A DNA stretch of 64,000 nucleotides, from NCBI RefSeq assembly GCF_039533685.1, contig NZ_BAAATZ010000001.1, positions 62,001 to 126,000 of the forward strand. The letters are read 5' to 3'. How positions within the stretch are numbered: the first letter of the stretch is position 1; every line of letters starts with the position of its first letter. Position numbers and translations under genes: made by a program. The notes beneath the pieces are model-generated. The model was given only the letters and a program-made list of their open reading frames with translations, had not been told where the DNA came from and did not search any database. Shown in pieces: positions 43,862-50,670 of the stretch. This DNA comes from Actinocorallia aurantiaca. GTDB taxonomy: Bacteria; Actinomycetota; Actinomycetes; Streptosporangiales; Streptosporangiaceae.

Positions 43862-43983
43862 GGCTGGTGGCTTCCCTTTCCTCGCCCCTGCGGTCCCTTG
43901 TAAGGCTCATGGGGAGGGTATCGAAGGGGTGTCAGAGGTCTAGACCTGCACCCCTGCTTTTCGATAATTGACAAAGTTCTCAC

Positions 43984-44271
43984 TTATCCGCCACGGGCGG
44001 TCCAGGCAAAGAGCGCGAGACCGAGTCCCAGCAAGGCCATGACCGTGATGTCCGTCACCTTCTTGCGGGTGACGAGGAATCCCAGCCTCTCCTCGGGCAG
44101 GAAAGCTCTGAACGCCGCGCCGCACAACATCGACGCGGCCATGATGTAGGCGCCCATCCGGAAGTTCTGCCAGGAGGCGAAAAGACCCCCCAGAACCCCC
44201 AGAAGAACGACCAAGTAGGGCACATGCCCTCCGAGCCGTCCCGCGGGCCGTTCCTGGCGCTCTGTTGTCAT
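43984..44271 (-). CDS. DUF3017 membrane protein
   Basis: 95-aa protein with three hydrophobic helices (about residues 17-33, 39-55 and 73-91) separated by FLPEERLGFLVTRKKVTDI. This matches the actinobacterial DUF3017 family, normally encoded next to folD and mdh. The start is ATG 44271 (GTG 44274 is in frame, one codon upstream). Its upstream DNA has been cut by the right end of the TnpB element at about 44314, only about 40 nt away, so its original promoter or the link to folD is disrupted. Confidence 0.82.
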   Translation of the reverse strand: MTTERQERPAGRLGGHVPYLVVLLGVLGGLFASWQNFRMGAYIMAASMLCGAAFRAFLPEERLGFLVTRKKVTDITVMALLGLGLALFAWTARGG

Positions 44272-44313
44272 CACTCCGTGAGTTTAGCCGTACCATCCCA
44301 AACCCAGATCCGG

Positions 44314-44470
44314 TCAACTTCTCGGCCCTGAAGGGCCGAGCTTGCAGCTCTTCCTCACACCTGGCGGGTGTGGTTCAGGCCGCGTCGTCGGCAGCGTGAC
44401 TCACTGCCCAGACCGCAGCACCGCGTTGGGCGATGTTGCGGCCCGCGTTCACGTCGGCGTGCTCAGCGAA
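44314..44470 (-). ncRNA. Predicted TnpB guide RNA (reRNA/omega RNA)
   Basis: By homology to studied TnpB systems, the scaffold is transcribed from the tnpB 3' end through the right-end hairpin (44321-44340). The guide segment is then copied from the DNA flanking the element, here the bases immediately below about 44314 on the minus strand (start CCGGATCTGGGTTTGGGATG). The extent is a prediction from family architecture only. Nothing in the sequence shows transcription. Confidence 0.4.
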
Positions 44471-45532
44471 GCCGCACGACGTGCAAAGGAAGGTGGACTG
44501 ATCAGGCCGGTTACGTCTGCTGACGTGGCCGCAGGCGGAGCAGCCCTGCGAGGTGTGGCGGGGGTCCACGAACACCACCGGCACCCCCGCCCGAGCGGCC
44601 TTGTAGGAGACGAACGCGCCGAGTTGCGCGAACGACCAGGAATGCAGCGTGACCCACTGGGGCTTGCGGAGCCGTACCCTGTCGCGGATGCCGCCCAGGT
44701 CTTCCAGGGCGATACCGCGGCAGGTGCGTTGAGCCTCGGTCACGAGCTTCTTGGCGATGCAGTGGTTGGTGTCGGCCGCGAAACGCGCCTCCCGGCCGGA
44801 GATCTTGCGCAGCAGCCGCTTGGCCGCCTTGGTGCCCTTCTTCTGGAGCTTTTGACGCAGCCGCCGGTCCTTGTGCCGGACCTGGTTGAGGTGCTTACCT
44901 GCATACCGGTCGCCGTCACTGGTGGTGGCGATGTTCACGATGCCCAGATCCACGCCCAGAAAGCCGACCACCTCGAGTAGTTCAGGCTCGGGGACCTCGC
45001 AGGTCGCCTGCAAATACCAACTCCCACCCCGCAGCACCAGATCGGACTCCCCGCGCCGGTGGGCGGTGAGCATCTCCAGTTGGGCCGCCGAGCACTCGAA
45101 CGGAATACCCCTCACGCGGCCTCGGACGGTCCAGATCGAAACGGTGCGCGCCTCCAGCTGCCAGGACAGGCACCGGTCGTCGAACGGCTGGGCGGCGTCC
45201 TTACGGAACCGGACCGGCTTGGACTCCACGGCCTTGCGCCGCTTGGAGCCCTCACGGCCGTAATTACCGGCCTTCAGGTTCGCCTTCAAGGTGGCGCAGG
45301 CCCCGGCGGTCTTACGCACGGCGTGCAGAGCGGGCTGGGCGGACAATCCCATCGCCTTCACCTCGCCGTACACCAGCCGCTGAAGCGGCCGCCCTCCCGT
45401 GACGCCGGTCTCGAACGCGCGGCGGGAGGCGTGGTCGGCGGCCCGGTTGCAAGTGCGCAGCGTCTCCCGCAGAGCCACCCGAGTGGCCTCGTCCGGGAGC
45501 AGCTTCACCTGCACCACGAGCTTCACACGCAC
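44375..45532 (-). CDS. tnpB: RNA-guided endonuclease TnpB
   Basis: 385-aa TnpB. The RuvC-like nuclease residues are all present: Asp195 in GVDLGIVN, Glu277 in ALEDLGG and Asp360 in EHADVNAGRNIA. The zinc finger CxxC...CxxC (Cys331, Cys334, Cys350, Cys353) is intact, and an N-terminal helical region with many basic residues is present. No frameshift or premature stop is visible, so the protein should be active as an RNA-guided nuclease. The start is GTG 45532 with no clear ribosome-binding site. It lies alone in an IS200/IS605-type element inserted upstream of the DUF3017 gene. Confidence 0.9.
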   Translation of the reverse strand: MRVKLVVQVKLLPDEATRVALRETLRTCNRAADHASRRAFETGVTGGRPLQRLVYGEVKAMGLSAQPALHAVRKTAGACATLKANLKAGNYGREGSKRRKAVESKPVRFRKDAAQPFDDRCLSWQLEARTVSIWTVRGRVRGIPFECSAAQLEMLTAHRRGESDLVLRGGSWYLQATCEVPEPELLEVVGFLGVDLGIVNIATTSDGDRYAGKHLNQVRHKDRRLRQKLQKKGTKAAKRLLRKISGREARFAADTNHCIAKKLVTEAQRTCRGIALEDLGGIRDRVRLRKPQWVTLHSWSFAQLGAFVSYKAARAGVPVVFVDPRHTSQGCSACGHVSRRNRPDQSTFLCTSCGFAEHADVNAGRNIAQRGAAVWAVSHAADDAA

Positions 45533-45699
45533 AACATAACGCCTTCTCTCCGATAACGAGAGGGTTTCCGACCTCGTGAACGGCCTGGATTCTTTACTAG
45601 ATCTTGTTGAAAGTTCTACCCACCAGTAGGTGGGTGTGACCGGTTCAACGCCGGGTAACCACGACGACAGGGGTCGCTAACTGAGTGGGAGGAACCACA

Positions 45700-46380
45700 G
45701 TGGAGGGGCCGTTCATACGGATCGAGGACAGTGGCGCGGTGATCCCGCTACGTCCCGACGTCACGACGGTCGGCAGAGGAAAGGGGGTGGACATCCGCCT
45801 GGAGGATCCGAGCGTCTCCCGGCTGCACGCTGAACTGGTGCGGCGGGGGCCATACGTCTATGTCGTCGACATGGGCCTGTCGCGCAACGGCACCAGGGTC
45901 AACGGACGTCCGATCGCCCGCAGGGTCCTCGAAGACGGAGACGTGATCAGCTTCGGGTCCGCCCGGGGCAGGCTGGGGGGCATCCCCCGTGAGGAGGTGG
46001 ATCCGGAGGTCGAACTCCGCCGGGCCGTGGCGCCCGAACTCACCCGCCGTGAGATCGACGTGCTGACGGCGCTGTGCCGTCCGGCACTGTCGGACGCGGC
46101 GTTCGTCGCCCCCGCGACGGCCAAGGACATCGCGACCGAGCTGGTCGTGACGGAGGCGGCGGTGAAGCAGCACCTGCTTCGCCTCTACCAGAAGTTCCGT
46201 GTCCCGGAGGGCATCAACCGCCGTACCCGTCTGGCCAACGAGGTCATCGCCATGGGCCTGGTCCGCCCCCTGCCGACGGTCACCGTGCCGCCGCAGGCAC
46301 AGCGCACCATGCCCCTACCCCCGGAGCCGCGCCGTCCGGGCATCGCCGCGCGGACCCCCGTCACCCGCCGGGCCAGCTGA
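45700..46380 (+). CDS. FHA domain protein with LuxR-like helix-turn-helix
   Basis: 226-aa protein. The FHA domain spans about residues 1-85 with the phosphothreonine-binding motifs TVGRGKGVDIRL, SVSRLHAELVRRG and SRNGTRVNG. A LuxR-like helix-turn-helix follows (LTRREIDVLTAL, TAKDIATELVVTEAAVKQHL, YQKFRV) at about 100-165. The C-terminus is a Pro/Arg-rich tail. The GTG 45700 is preceded by GGGAGG at good spacing. Such proteins probably link Ser/Thr kinase signalling to transcription; partners are unknown. The gene is convergent with folD and lies within 60 nt of the TnpB element's left end. Confidence 0.85.
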   Translation: MEGPFIRIEDSGAVIPLRPDVTTVGRGKGVDIRLEDPSVSRLHAELVRRGPYVYVVDMGLSRNGTRVNGRPIARRVLEDGDVISFGSARGRLGGIPREEVDPEVELRRAVAPELTRREIDVLTALCRPALSDAAFVAPATAKDIATELVVTEAAVKQHLLRLYQKFRVPEGINRRTRLANEVIAMGLVRPLPTVTVPPQAQRTMPLPPEPRRPGIAARTPVTRRAS

Positions 46381-46433
46381 GGAGGACCCGCACGGGGCAG
46401 TGCGGGACAGCGAAACCCACGGGAAGCAGTGCC

Positions 46434-46503
46434 GGTCTGGGGGGCGACCCCCAGACCTCCGAAGGACGGTCGGACGATCCCCGCTTCACTGCGGTCGTCT
46501 GAC
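46434..46503 (+). repeat. Structured dispersed repeat, copy A
   Basis: Two hairpins lie 54 nt past the FHA gene stop. Hairpin 1 (46434-46457) is GGTCTGGGGG, loop GCGA, CCCCCAGACC. Hairpin 2 is GTCGGACGA (46469-46477), a 17-nt loop, and TCGTCTGAC (46495-46503), 9 bp with one wobble. The loop and its flanks contain GATCCCCGCTTCACTGCGGT (46476-46495). Copy B at 52404-52476 shares hairpin 1 and 18 of these 20 loop bases, but not the hairpin 2 stem sequence. Confidence 0.7.
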
Positions 46504-46506
46504 GGG

Positions 46507-46534
46507 GCCCAGCCGGCAGAGGGGCCGGCTGGGC
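46507..46534. terminator. Hairpin between FHA gene and folD
   Basis: A perfect 11-bp stem (GCCCAGCCGGC with complement, loop AGAGGG) lies between the convergent FHA and folD genes, next to structured repeat A. It can act on either strand. The palindrome CCGGGGGGCGCCCCCCGG directly follows at about 46552. Confidence 0.6.
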
Positions 46535-46581
46535 GAGAGGAAGAGTCGATCCGGGGGGCGCCCCCCGGAGGCGACAGCCGA

Positions 46582-47448
46582 TCAGCTCTCGGCGGTGACG
46601 CCCGCCGCGGACTCGGCGGACTCCACCACGTTGGACAAAAGCATCGCCCGGGTCATGGGGCCCACCCCTCCGGGGTTGGGAGCGACCCAGCCCGCCACTT
46701 CGGAGACGGCGAAGGAGACGTCTCCGGCGAGCTTCCCGTCGACCCGGGAGACCCCGACGTCGAGCACGGCCGCGCCGGGCTTGACCATGTCGGCGGTGAT
46801 CAGGCCGGGCACGCCGGCGGCGGCCACGATGATGTCGGCCCGCCGGGTGTGCCGGACCAGGTCCCGGGTGCCGGTGTGGCACAGCGTCACCGTGGAGTTC
46901 TCGCTGCGGCGGGTCAGCAGCAGGCCGAGCGGGCGTCCGACGGTCAGGCCACGGCCGATGACCACGACCTCCGCGCCGTCCAGCGGCACCTCGTAGCGCC
47001 GCAGCAGGGCGACGATGCCCTTGGGCGTGCAGGGGAGCGGCGCGTCCTTCATCATCACCAGCCGGCCGAGGTTGACCGGGTGCAGCCCGTCCGCGTCCTT
47101 GGCCGGGTCGATGAGTTCCAGTACCCGCTGCTCGTCCAGACCCCTGGGCAGCGGGAGCTGGACGATGTACCCGGTGCAGGCGGGGTCGGCGTTGAGTTCG
47201 TCGACGGCCCGCTCGACCTGCTCCTGGGTGGCGTCGGCCGGCAGGTCCCGGCGGATCGAGGTGATGCCGACCTCGCCGCAGTCGCGGTGCTTCATGCCCA
47301 CGTAGGCGTGGCTGCCCGGATCGTCGCCGACCAGGACAGTGCCCAGCCCCACCGAGATCCCCTGCTCCTTCAGCGCGGAGACCCGCCGCTGGAGGTCCTT
47401 CTTGATCTCGGCCGCCGTGGCCTTGCCGTCCAGAATCCGTGCGCTCAT
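46582..47448 (-). CDS. folD: Methylenetetrahydrofolate dehydrogenase/cyclohydrolase
   Basis: 288-aa bifunctional enzyme that converts 5,10-methylene-THF to 10-formyl-THF, which feeds the two formylations of purine synthesis (PurN and PurH, encoded just upstream). Visible motifs: VGDDPGSHAYVGMKHRDCGE (catalytic Lys), VQLPLPRGLDEQRVLELIDP and the NADP loop VVIGRGLTVGRPLGLLL; the C-terminal TPGGVGPMT is present as NPGGVGPMTRAM. The start ATG 47448 is the family position; GTG 47454, with GGAGAG at good spacing, is equally possible. Confidence 0.96.
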   Translation of the reverse strand: MSARILDGKATAAEIKKDLQRRVSALKEQGISVGLGTVLVGDDPGSHAYVGMKHRDCGEVGITSIRRDLPADATQEQVERAVDELNADPACTGYIVQLPLPRGLDEQRVLELIDPAKDADGLHPVNLGRLVMMKDAPLPCTPKGIVALLRRYEVPLDGAEVVVIGRGLTVGRPLGLLLTRRSENSTVTLCHTGTRDLVRHTRRADIIVAAAGVPGLITADMVKPGAAVLDVGVSRVDGKLAGDVSFAVSEVAGWVAPNPGGVGPMTRAMLLSNVVESAESAAGVTAES

Positions 47449-47529
47449 CGACACCGCTCTCTCTCCGCCTTGGTCGTCCCATTGTTCCAGGACGAGCGGG
47501 GAGTCCCGTGCCGGGTGGCACGGACGGGA

Positions 47530-47709
47530 TCAGGGAGCGCTCTCGCCGCTCTGGCGGCTCTGGCGGCGGGCCAGTACCCAGTCGGTGACCTTCCAGCCGG
47601 TGTTGGCGGCCAGCATGGCGGCCAGCGCCCCCGCGGCCAGGCCGATCGTCTCACGGCCCTGGGCCAGGGTGCCGGAGTTCTCCAGCACGGCGGTCATCAG
47701 GAATTCCAC
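47530..47709 (-). CDS. Small putative membrane protein between purH and folD
   Basis: 59-codon frame. It starts at GTG 47709 with GGAG 5 nt upstream. It reads EFLMTAVLENSGTLAQGRETIG, partly quoted, then a hydrophobic helix LAAGALAAMLAANTGWKV, then WVLARRQSRQSGESAP. The pattern is an amphipathic N-terminus, one membrane helix and a basic tail. It lies on the same strand as purN, purH and folD, in the 76-nt-to-140-nt gap where a shadow would not be expected to keep a ribosome-binding site. I know no family. A non-functional frame cannot be excluded. Confidence 0.55.
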   Translation of the reverse strand: MEFLMTAVLENSGTLAQGRETIGLAAGALAAMLAANTGWKVTDWVLARRQSRQSGESAP

Positions 47710-47770
47710 GGGGACTCCAGGTAAAAGGCACTTGGGGCAAGAATCACCGGGAGCTTACCAGCGCCGTCCT

Positions 47771-47789
47771 CCGATCACCCCGTGATCGG
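47771..47789 (-). terminator. Short hairpin downstream of purH
   Basis: CCGATCAC, loop CCC, GTGATCGG: a perfect 8-bp stem about 65 nt beyond the purH stop on the minus strand. It may be part of a composite terminator with the hairpin at 47810-47842. Confidence 0.45.
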
Positions 47790-47809
47790 CCAAGGACCCC
47801 ATGATCAGC

Positions 47810-47842
47810 GGAAACGCCCCCGGACTGACCGAAGGCGTTCCC
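47810..47842 (-). terminator. Hairpin downstream of purH
   Basis: GGAAACGCC pairs with GGCGTTCCC (9 bp, one mismatch) 12 nt past the purH stop on the minus strand. It probably limits readthrough from purNH into the small ORF and folD. Confidence 0.5.
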
Positions 47843-47853
47843 TTTTGACCACT

Positions 47854-49416
47854 CTAGTGGAAGAAGTGTCGGTTCCCAGTGAAGTAAAGGGTGATCCCGG
47901 CCTTCTCACATGCGGCGACGACCTCGTCGTCGCGGATCGAGCCGCCCGGCTCGACGATCGCCTTGACGCCTCCGGCGATCAGCACCTCGGGACCGTCGGC
48001 GAAGGGGAAGAAGGCGTCCGAGGCCGCCACCGAGCCCACCGCCCGCTCGCCCGCGCGGTTCACCGCGAGCTGGCAGGAGTCGACCCGGTTGACCTGGCCC
48101 ATGCCCACCCCGACGGACGCGCCGCCGGAGGCCAGCAGGATGGCGTTGGACTTGACCGAGCGGCAGGCCTTCCAGGCGAACTCCAGGTCCGCGAGCACCT
48201 CGGCCGGGGCCGCGGGACCCGCCTTCAGCTCCCAGTTCGCGGCGGCGTCGCCCGGCTCGGCCACCAGGTCCGAGCCCTGCAACAGCAGGCCGCCGCTGAT
48301 GGCGCGCAGCTCGGTGCGCGGCTCGCGCACCAGGTCCTCGGCGACCAGCAGCCGGATGTTCTTCTTCGCCTGGAGGATCTCCAGCGCGCCGTCCTCGAAG
48401 CCGGGGGCCACGACGACCTCGGTGAAGACCTCGGCGATCTGCCGGGCCGCCTCGACGGTGATCGGGCGGTTGGCCGCGATCACGCCGCCGTAGGCGGAGA
48501 CGGGGTCGCAGGCGTGCGCCCTGCGGTGCGCCTCGGCGATGTCGGCGCCGACGGCGATGCCGCACGGGTTGGCATGCTTGATGATCGCGACGGCGGGCTC
48601 GTCGAAGTCGTAGGCGCTGCGGCGCGCGGCGTCGGTGTCGACGTAGTTGTTGTACGACATCTCCTTGCCGTGCAGCTGCTCCGCCGCGGCGAGGCCGCCG
48701 CCCGAGCCGTCGGTGTAGAGGGCGGCGCGCTGGTGCGGGTTCTCGCCGTAGCGCAGCACCGCCTGCCGCGTGTGGGTGGAGCCGGTGAACTCCGGCCAGC
48801 CGCTGTCCTTCGCGGTCTCGTCCGGCGCGTAGAAGTTCGCGAACCAGGACGCGACGGCCACGTCGTAGGCGGCGGTGTGCGCGAACGCCTCACCGGCCAG
48901 GCGCTGCCGCTGCTCCAGCGTGAATCCGCCCTCCCCGACGGCGGCGAGGGCCGCGCCGTAGGCGTCGGGGGACGTGACGACCGCGACGGACGGGTGGTTC
49001 TTGGCCGCGGCGCGCACCATCGTCGGGCCGCCGATGTCGATCTGCTCGACGCACTCGTCGGGGCCGGCGCCGGAGGCGACCGTCTGCGTGAAGGGGTACA
49101 GGTTGACGACCACCAGGTCGAACGGCTCGACGTCCAGCTCCTGGAGCTGCCGGACGTGGTCGGGCAGGCGGCGGTCGGCCAGGATGCCCGCGTGGACCTT
49201 GGGGTGCAGGGTCTTGACCCGGCCGTCCAGGCACTCGGGGAAGCCGGTCAGGTCCTCGACCTTGAGCACCGGCACCCCGGCGGCGGCGATGCGCGCGGCG
49301 GTCGAGCCGGTCGAGACGATCTCGACGCCGGCCGCGTCCAGGCCGCGCGCCAGCTCCTCCAGGCCCGTCTTGTCGTAGACGCTGACCAGGGCACGCTTGA
49401 TTGCGATCCGGCTCAC
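47854..49416 (-). CDS. purH: Bifunctional AICAR formyltransferase/IMP cyclohydrolase
   Basis: 520-aa enzyme for the last two steps of IMP synthesis. The N-terminal IMP cyclohydrolase domain (about 1-190) has LVSVYDKTGLEELARGL, STGSTAARIAAAGV and TLHPKVHAGIL. The AICAR transformylase domain (about 200-520) has RYGENPHQRAALY, KHANPCGIAVG and SDAFFPFADG. The C-terminus GITLYFTGNRHFFH is the universal PurH end. The start is GTG 49416 with an AAGGGA site. It follows purN on the same strand after 68 nt. Confidence 0.97.
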   Translation of the reverse strand: MSRIAIKRALVSVYDKTGLEELARGLDAAGVEIVSTGSTAARIAAAGVPVLKVEDLTGFPECLDGRVKTLHPKVHAGILADRRLPDHVRQLQELDVEPFDLVVVNLYPFTQTVASGAGPDECVEQIDIGGPTMVRAAAKNHPSVAVVTSPDAYGAALAAVGEGGFTLEQRQRLAGEAFAHTAAYDVAVASWFANFYAPDETAKDSGWPEFTGSTHTRQAVLRYGENPHQRAALYTDGSGGGLAAAEQLHGKEMSYNNYVDTDAARRSAYDFDEPAVAIIKHANPCGIAVGADIAEAHRRAHACDPVSAYGGVIAANRPITVEAARQIAEVFTEVVVAPGFEDGALEILQAKKNIRLLVAEDLVREPRTELRAISGGLLLQGSDLVAEPGDAAANWELKAGPAAPAEVLADLEFAWKACRSVKSNAILLASGGASVGVGMGQVNRVDSCQLAVNRAGERAVGSVAASDAFFPFADGPEVLIAGGVKAIVEPGGSIRDDEVVAACEKAGITLYFTGNRHFFH

Positions 49417-49484
49417 CGGACAGTTCCCTTCTCTCGTTCGCCGTCGGCCTCGGATCCGGGCTCGTCCGGGCCCTGCGGCGGGCC

Positions 49485-50108
49485 TCACTCAGGCTTGCAG
49501 GTCTTGCACTTCATGGAGACGTGACGGTCGTCACGGACGGTCCAGCCGTTGCGCACGAGCCGGCCGACGACGTCGATGAACAATCGCCGCTCGACCTCCT
49601 TGATCCGCTCGTGCAGCGAGTCCTCGTCGTCGTGCCAGCGCACGGGGACGGCCTCCTGGGCGATGATCGGCCCGGTGTCGACGCCCGAGTCCACGAAGTG
49701 CACGGTGCAGCCGGTGACCTTGACCCCGTAGGCCAGGGCGTCGCGGACGGCGTGCGCGCCGGGGAAGGCCGGCAGCAGCGCCGGGTGGGTGTTGACCACG
49801 GTGAACCGGTCGAGGAACCGGGGGCCGAGGATCTTCATGAATCCGGCGGAGATCACCAGGTCGGGCCGGTGCGCGGCGACGGCCCCGGTCAGGGCCTCGT
49901 CCCAGGCTTCCCGGGTCGGATGATCCCGAACCTGTTCCACGAAAGTGGGCACTCCAGCCGCTTCCGCCCGGACCAATCCCGCTATGTCAGGACGGTCAGC
50001 GCCCACGGCAACGACCTGGGCACCATAAGCTGGGTCCGCGCATGCCTCGAGCAGCGCCTGGAGATTCGTCCCCGCACCGGAGACGAGAACGACAAGCCGG
50101 GCGGTCAC
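49485..50108 (-). CDS. purN: Phosphoribosylglycinamide formyltransferase
   Basis: 207-aa GAR transformylase. The N-terminal LVVLVSGAGTNLQALLEAC binds GAR phosphate. The catalytic Asn-His-Asp are in VVNTHPALLPAFPG and TVHFVDSGVDTGPII. An unusual C-terminal tail ends in MKCKTCKPE with a CxxC pair. The start is GTG 50108 because AGGAGAG is upstream; the longer frame to 50132 is not supported. It is the first gene of purN-purH. Its upstream region carries a CGGCGGA-TGTT-TCCGCCG hairpin near 50162. Confidence 0.95.
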   Translation of the reverse strand: MTARLVVLVSGAGTNLQALLEACADPAYGAQVVAVGADRPDIAGLVRAEAAGVPTFVEQVRDHPTREAWDEALTGAVAAHRPDLVISAGFMKILGPRFLDRFTVVNTHPALLPAFPGAHAVRDALAYGVKVTGCTVHFVDSGVDTGPIIAQEAVPVRWHDDEDSLHERIKEVERRLFIDVVGRLVRNGWTVRDDRHVSMKCKTCKPE

Positions 50109-50261
50109 CGGAACTCTCCTGAAGGAAGACAATGACGGCCCAGGGATATCCCTGGAACCTTCGGCGGATGTTTCCGCCGGTCGCAGCCTATCGGCAGCGC
50201 CGGTCGCGGATCACAGCGCCCGGTACCGTGACGGCACCGCCGAGACACCTGGAGGAAATCG

Positions 50262-50660
50262 GTGAACGAGCAGAGCCCGGCCACCATCGACCGGTCCGGA
50301 CTTCGCGCTCTGTGGCTCGGCCTCGGGGCCCTGCTGTTGACGCCCTTCTTCGCCCCGGCCGGAGTCATCGCCGGGGTCACCGCCGTGGTGGTGGCGGTCA
50401 AGGTCCGCCGCAAGGCGACCGGCCCCACCCCGGGAGCCGTGGCCGGCCTGGTCACGGGCCTGGCCGGCGCCCTGTTCTCGGCGATGATCCTGGCCATGAC
50501 GGTGGTCCTGTGGACCGAGCTGAGCGGCTACCAGGAGTGCCTGCGGACCGCCAACACCACCATCGACGAGAAGGCCTGCAAGGAGTCCTGGCTGCCGAAG
50601 ATGGAGGACCGGCTCAACATGCCCCGGGGCAGCCTGAGCGAGTACGGGGACCTGTTCTGA
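50262..50660 (+). CDS. Small DUF4190-like membrane protein
   Basis: 132-aa protein with two strong helices (about residues 13-47 and 57-87). The first part reads LWLGLGALLLTPFFAPAGVIAGVTAV, in part LTPFFAPAGVIAGVTAV, as in the DUF4190 family. A short C-terminal segment with Cys residues follows. GTG 50262 has GGAGG 7 nt upstream. It is divergent from purN and convergent with the DUF6350 gene. The function is unknown. Confidence 0.75.
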   Translation: MNEQSPATIDRSGLRALWLGLGALLLTPFFAPAGVIAGVTAVVVAVKVRRKATGPTPGAVAGLVTGLAGALFSAMILAMTVVLWTELSGYQECLRTANTTIDEKACKESWLPKMEDRLNMPRGSLSEYGDLF

Positions 50661-50670
50661 CCGGCCGCCC

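Larger units (their letters stand above)
44314..45645 (-). mobile_element. IS200/IS605-type element carrying only tnpB (IS1341-like)
   Basis: Element of about 1.3 kb on the minus strand. Read on that strand, the left end shows a subterminal hairpin CCCACC-TACT-GGTGGG (plus-strand 45619-45634), preceded by TTGAA (about 45643-45647). The right end shows a hairpin CTCGGCCCT-TC-AGGGCCGAG (plus-strand 44321-44340), followed by AAGTTGAC (ends about 44314). Imperfect subterminal hairpins and no terminal inverted repeats or long target duplication are the signs of IS200/IS605 elements. No Y1 transposase (tnpA) is present, so it is mobilised in trans, if at all. Boundaries are estimates to within a few bases. 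Confidence 0.75.

Noticed and set aside
50109..50261. Purine riboswitch upstream of purN
   Set aside because: The CGGCGGA hairpin lacks the conserved junction and loop-loop sequences of purine riboswitches.
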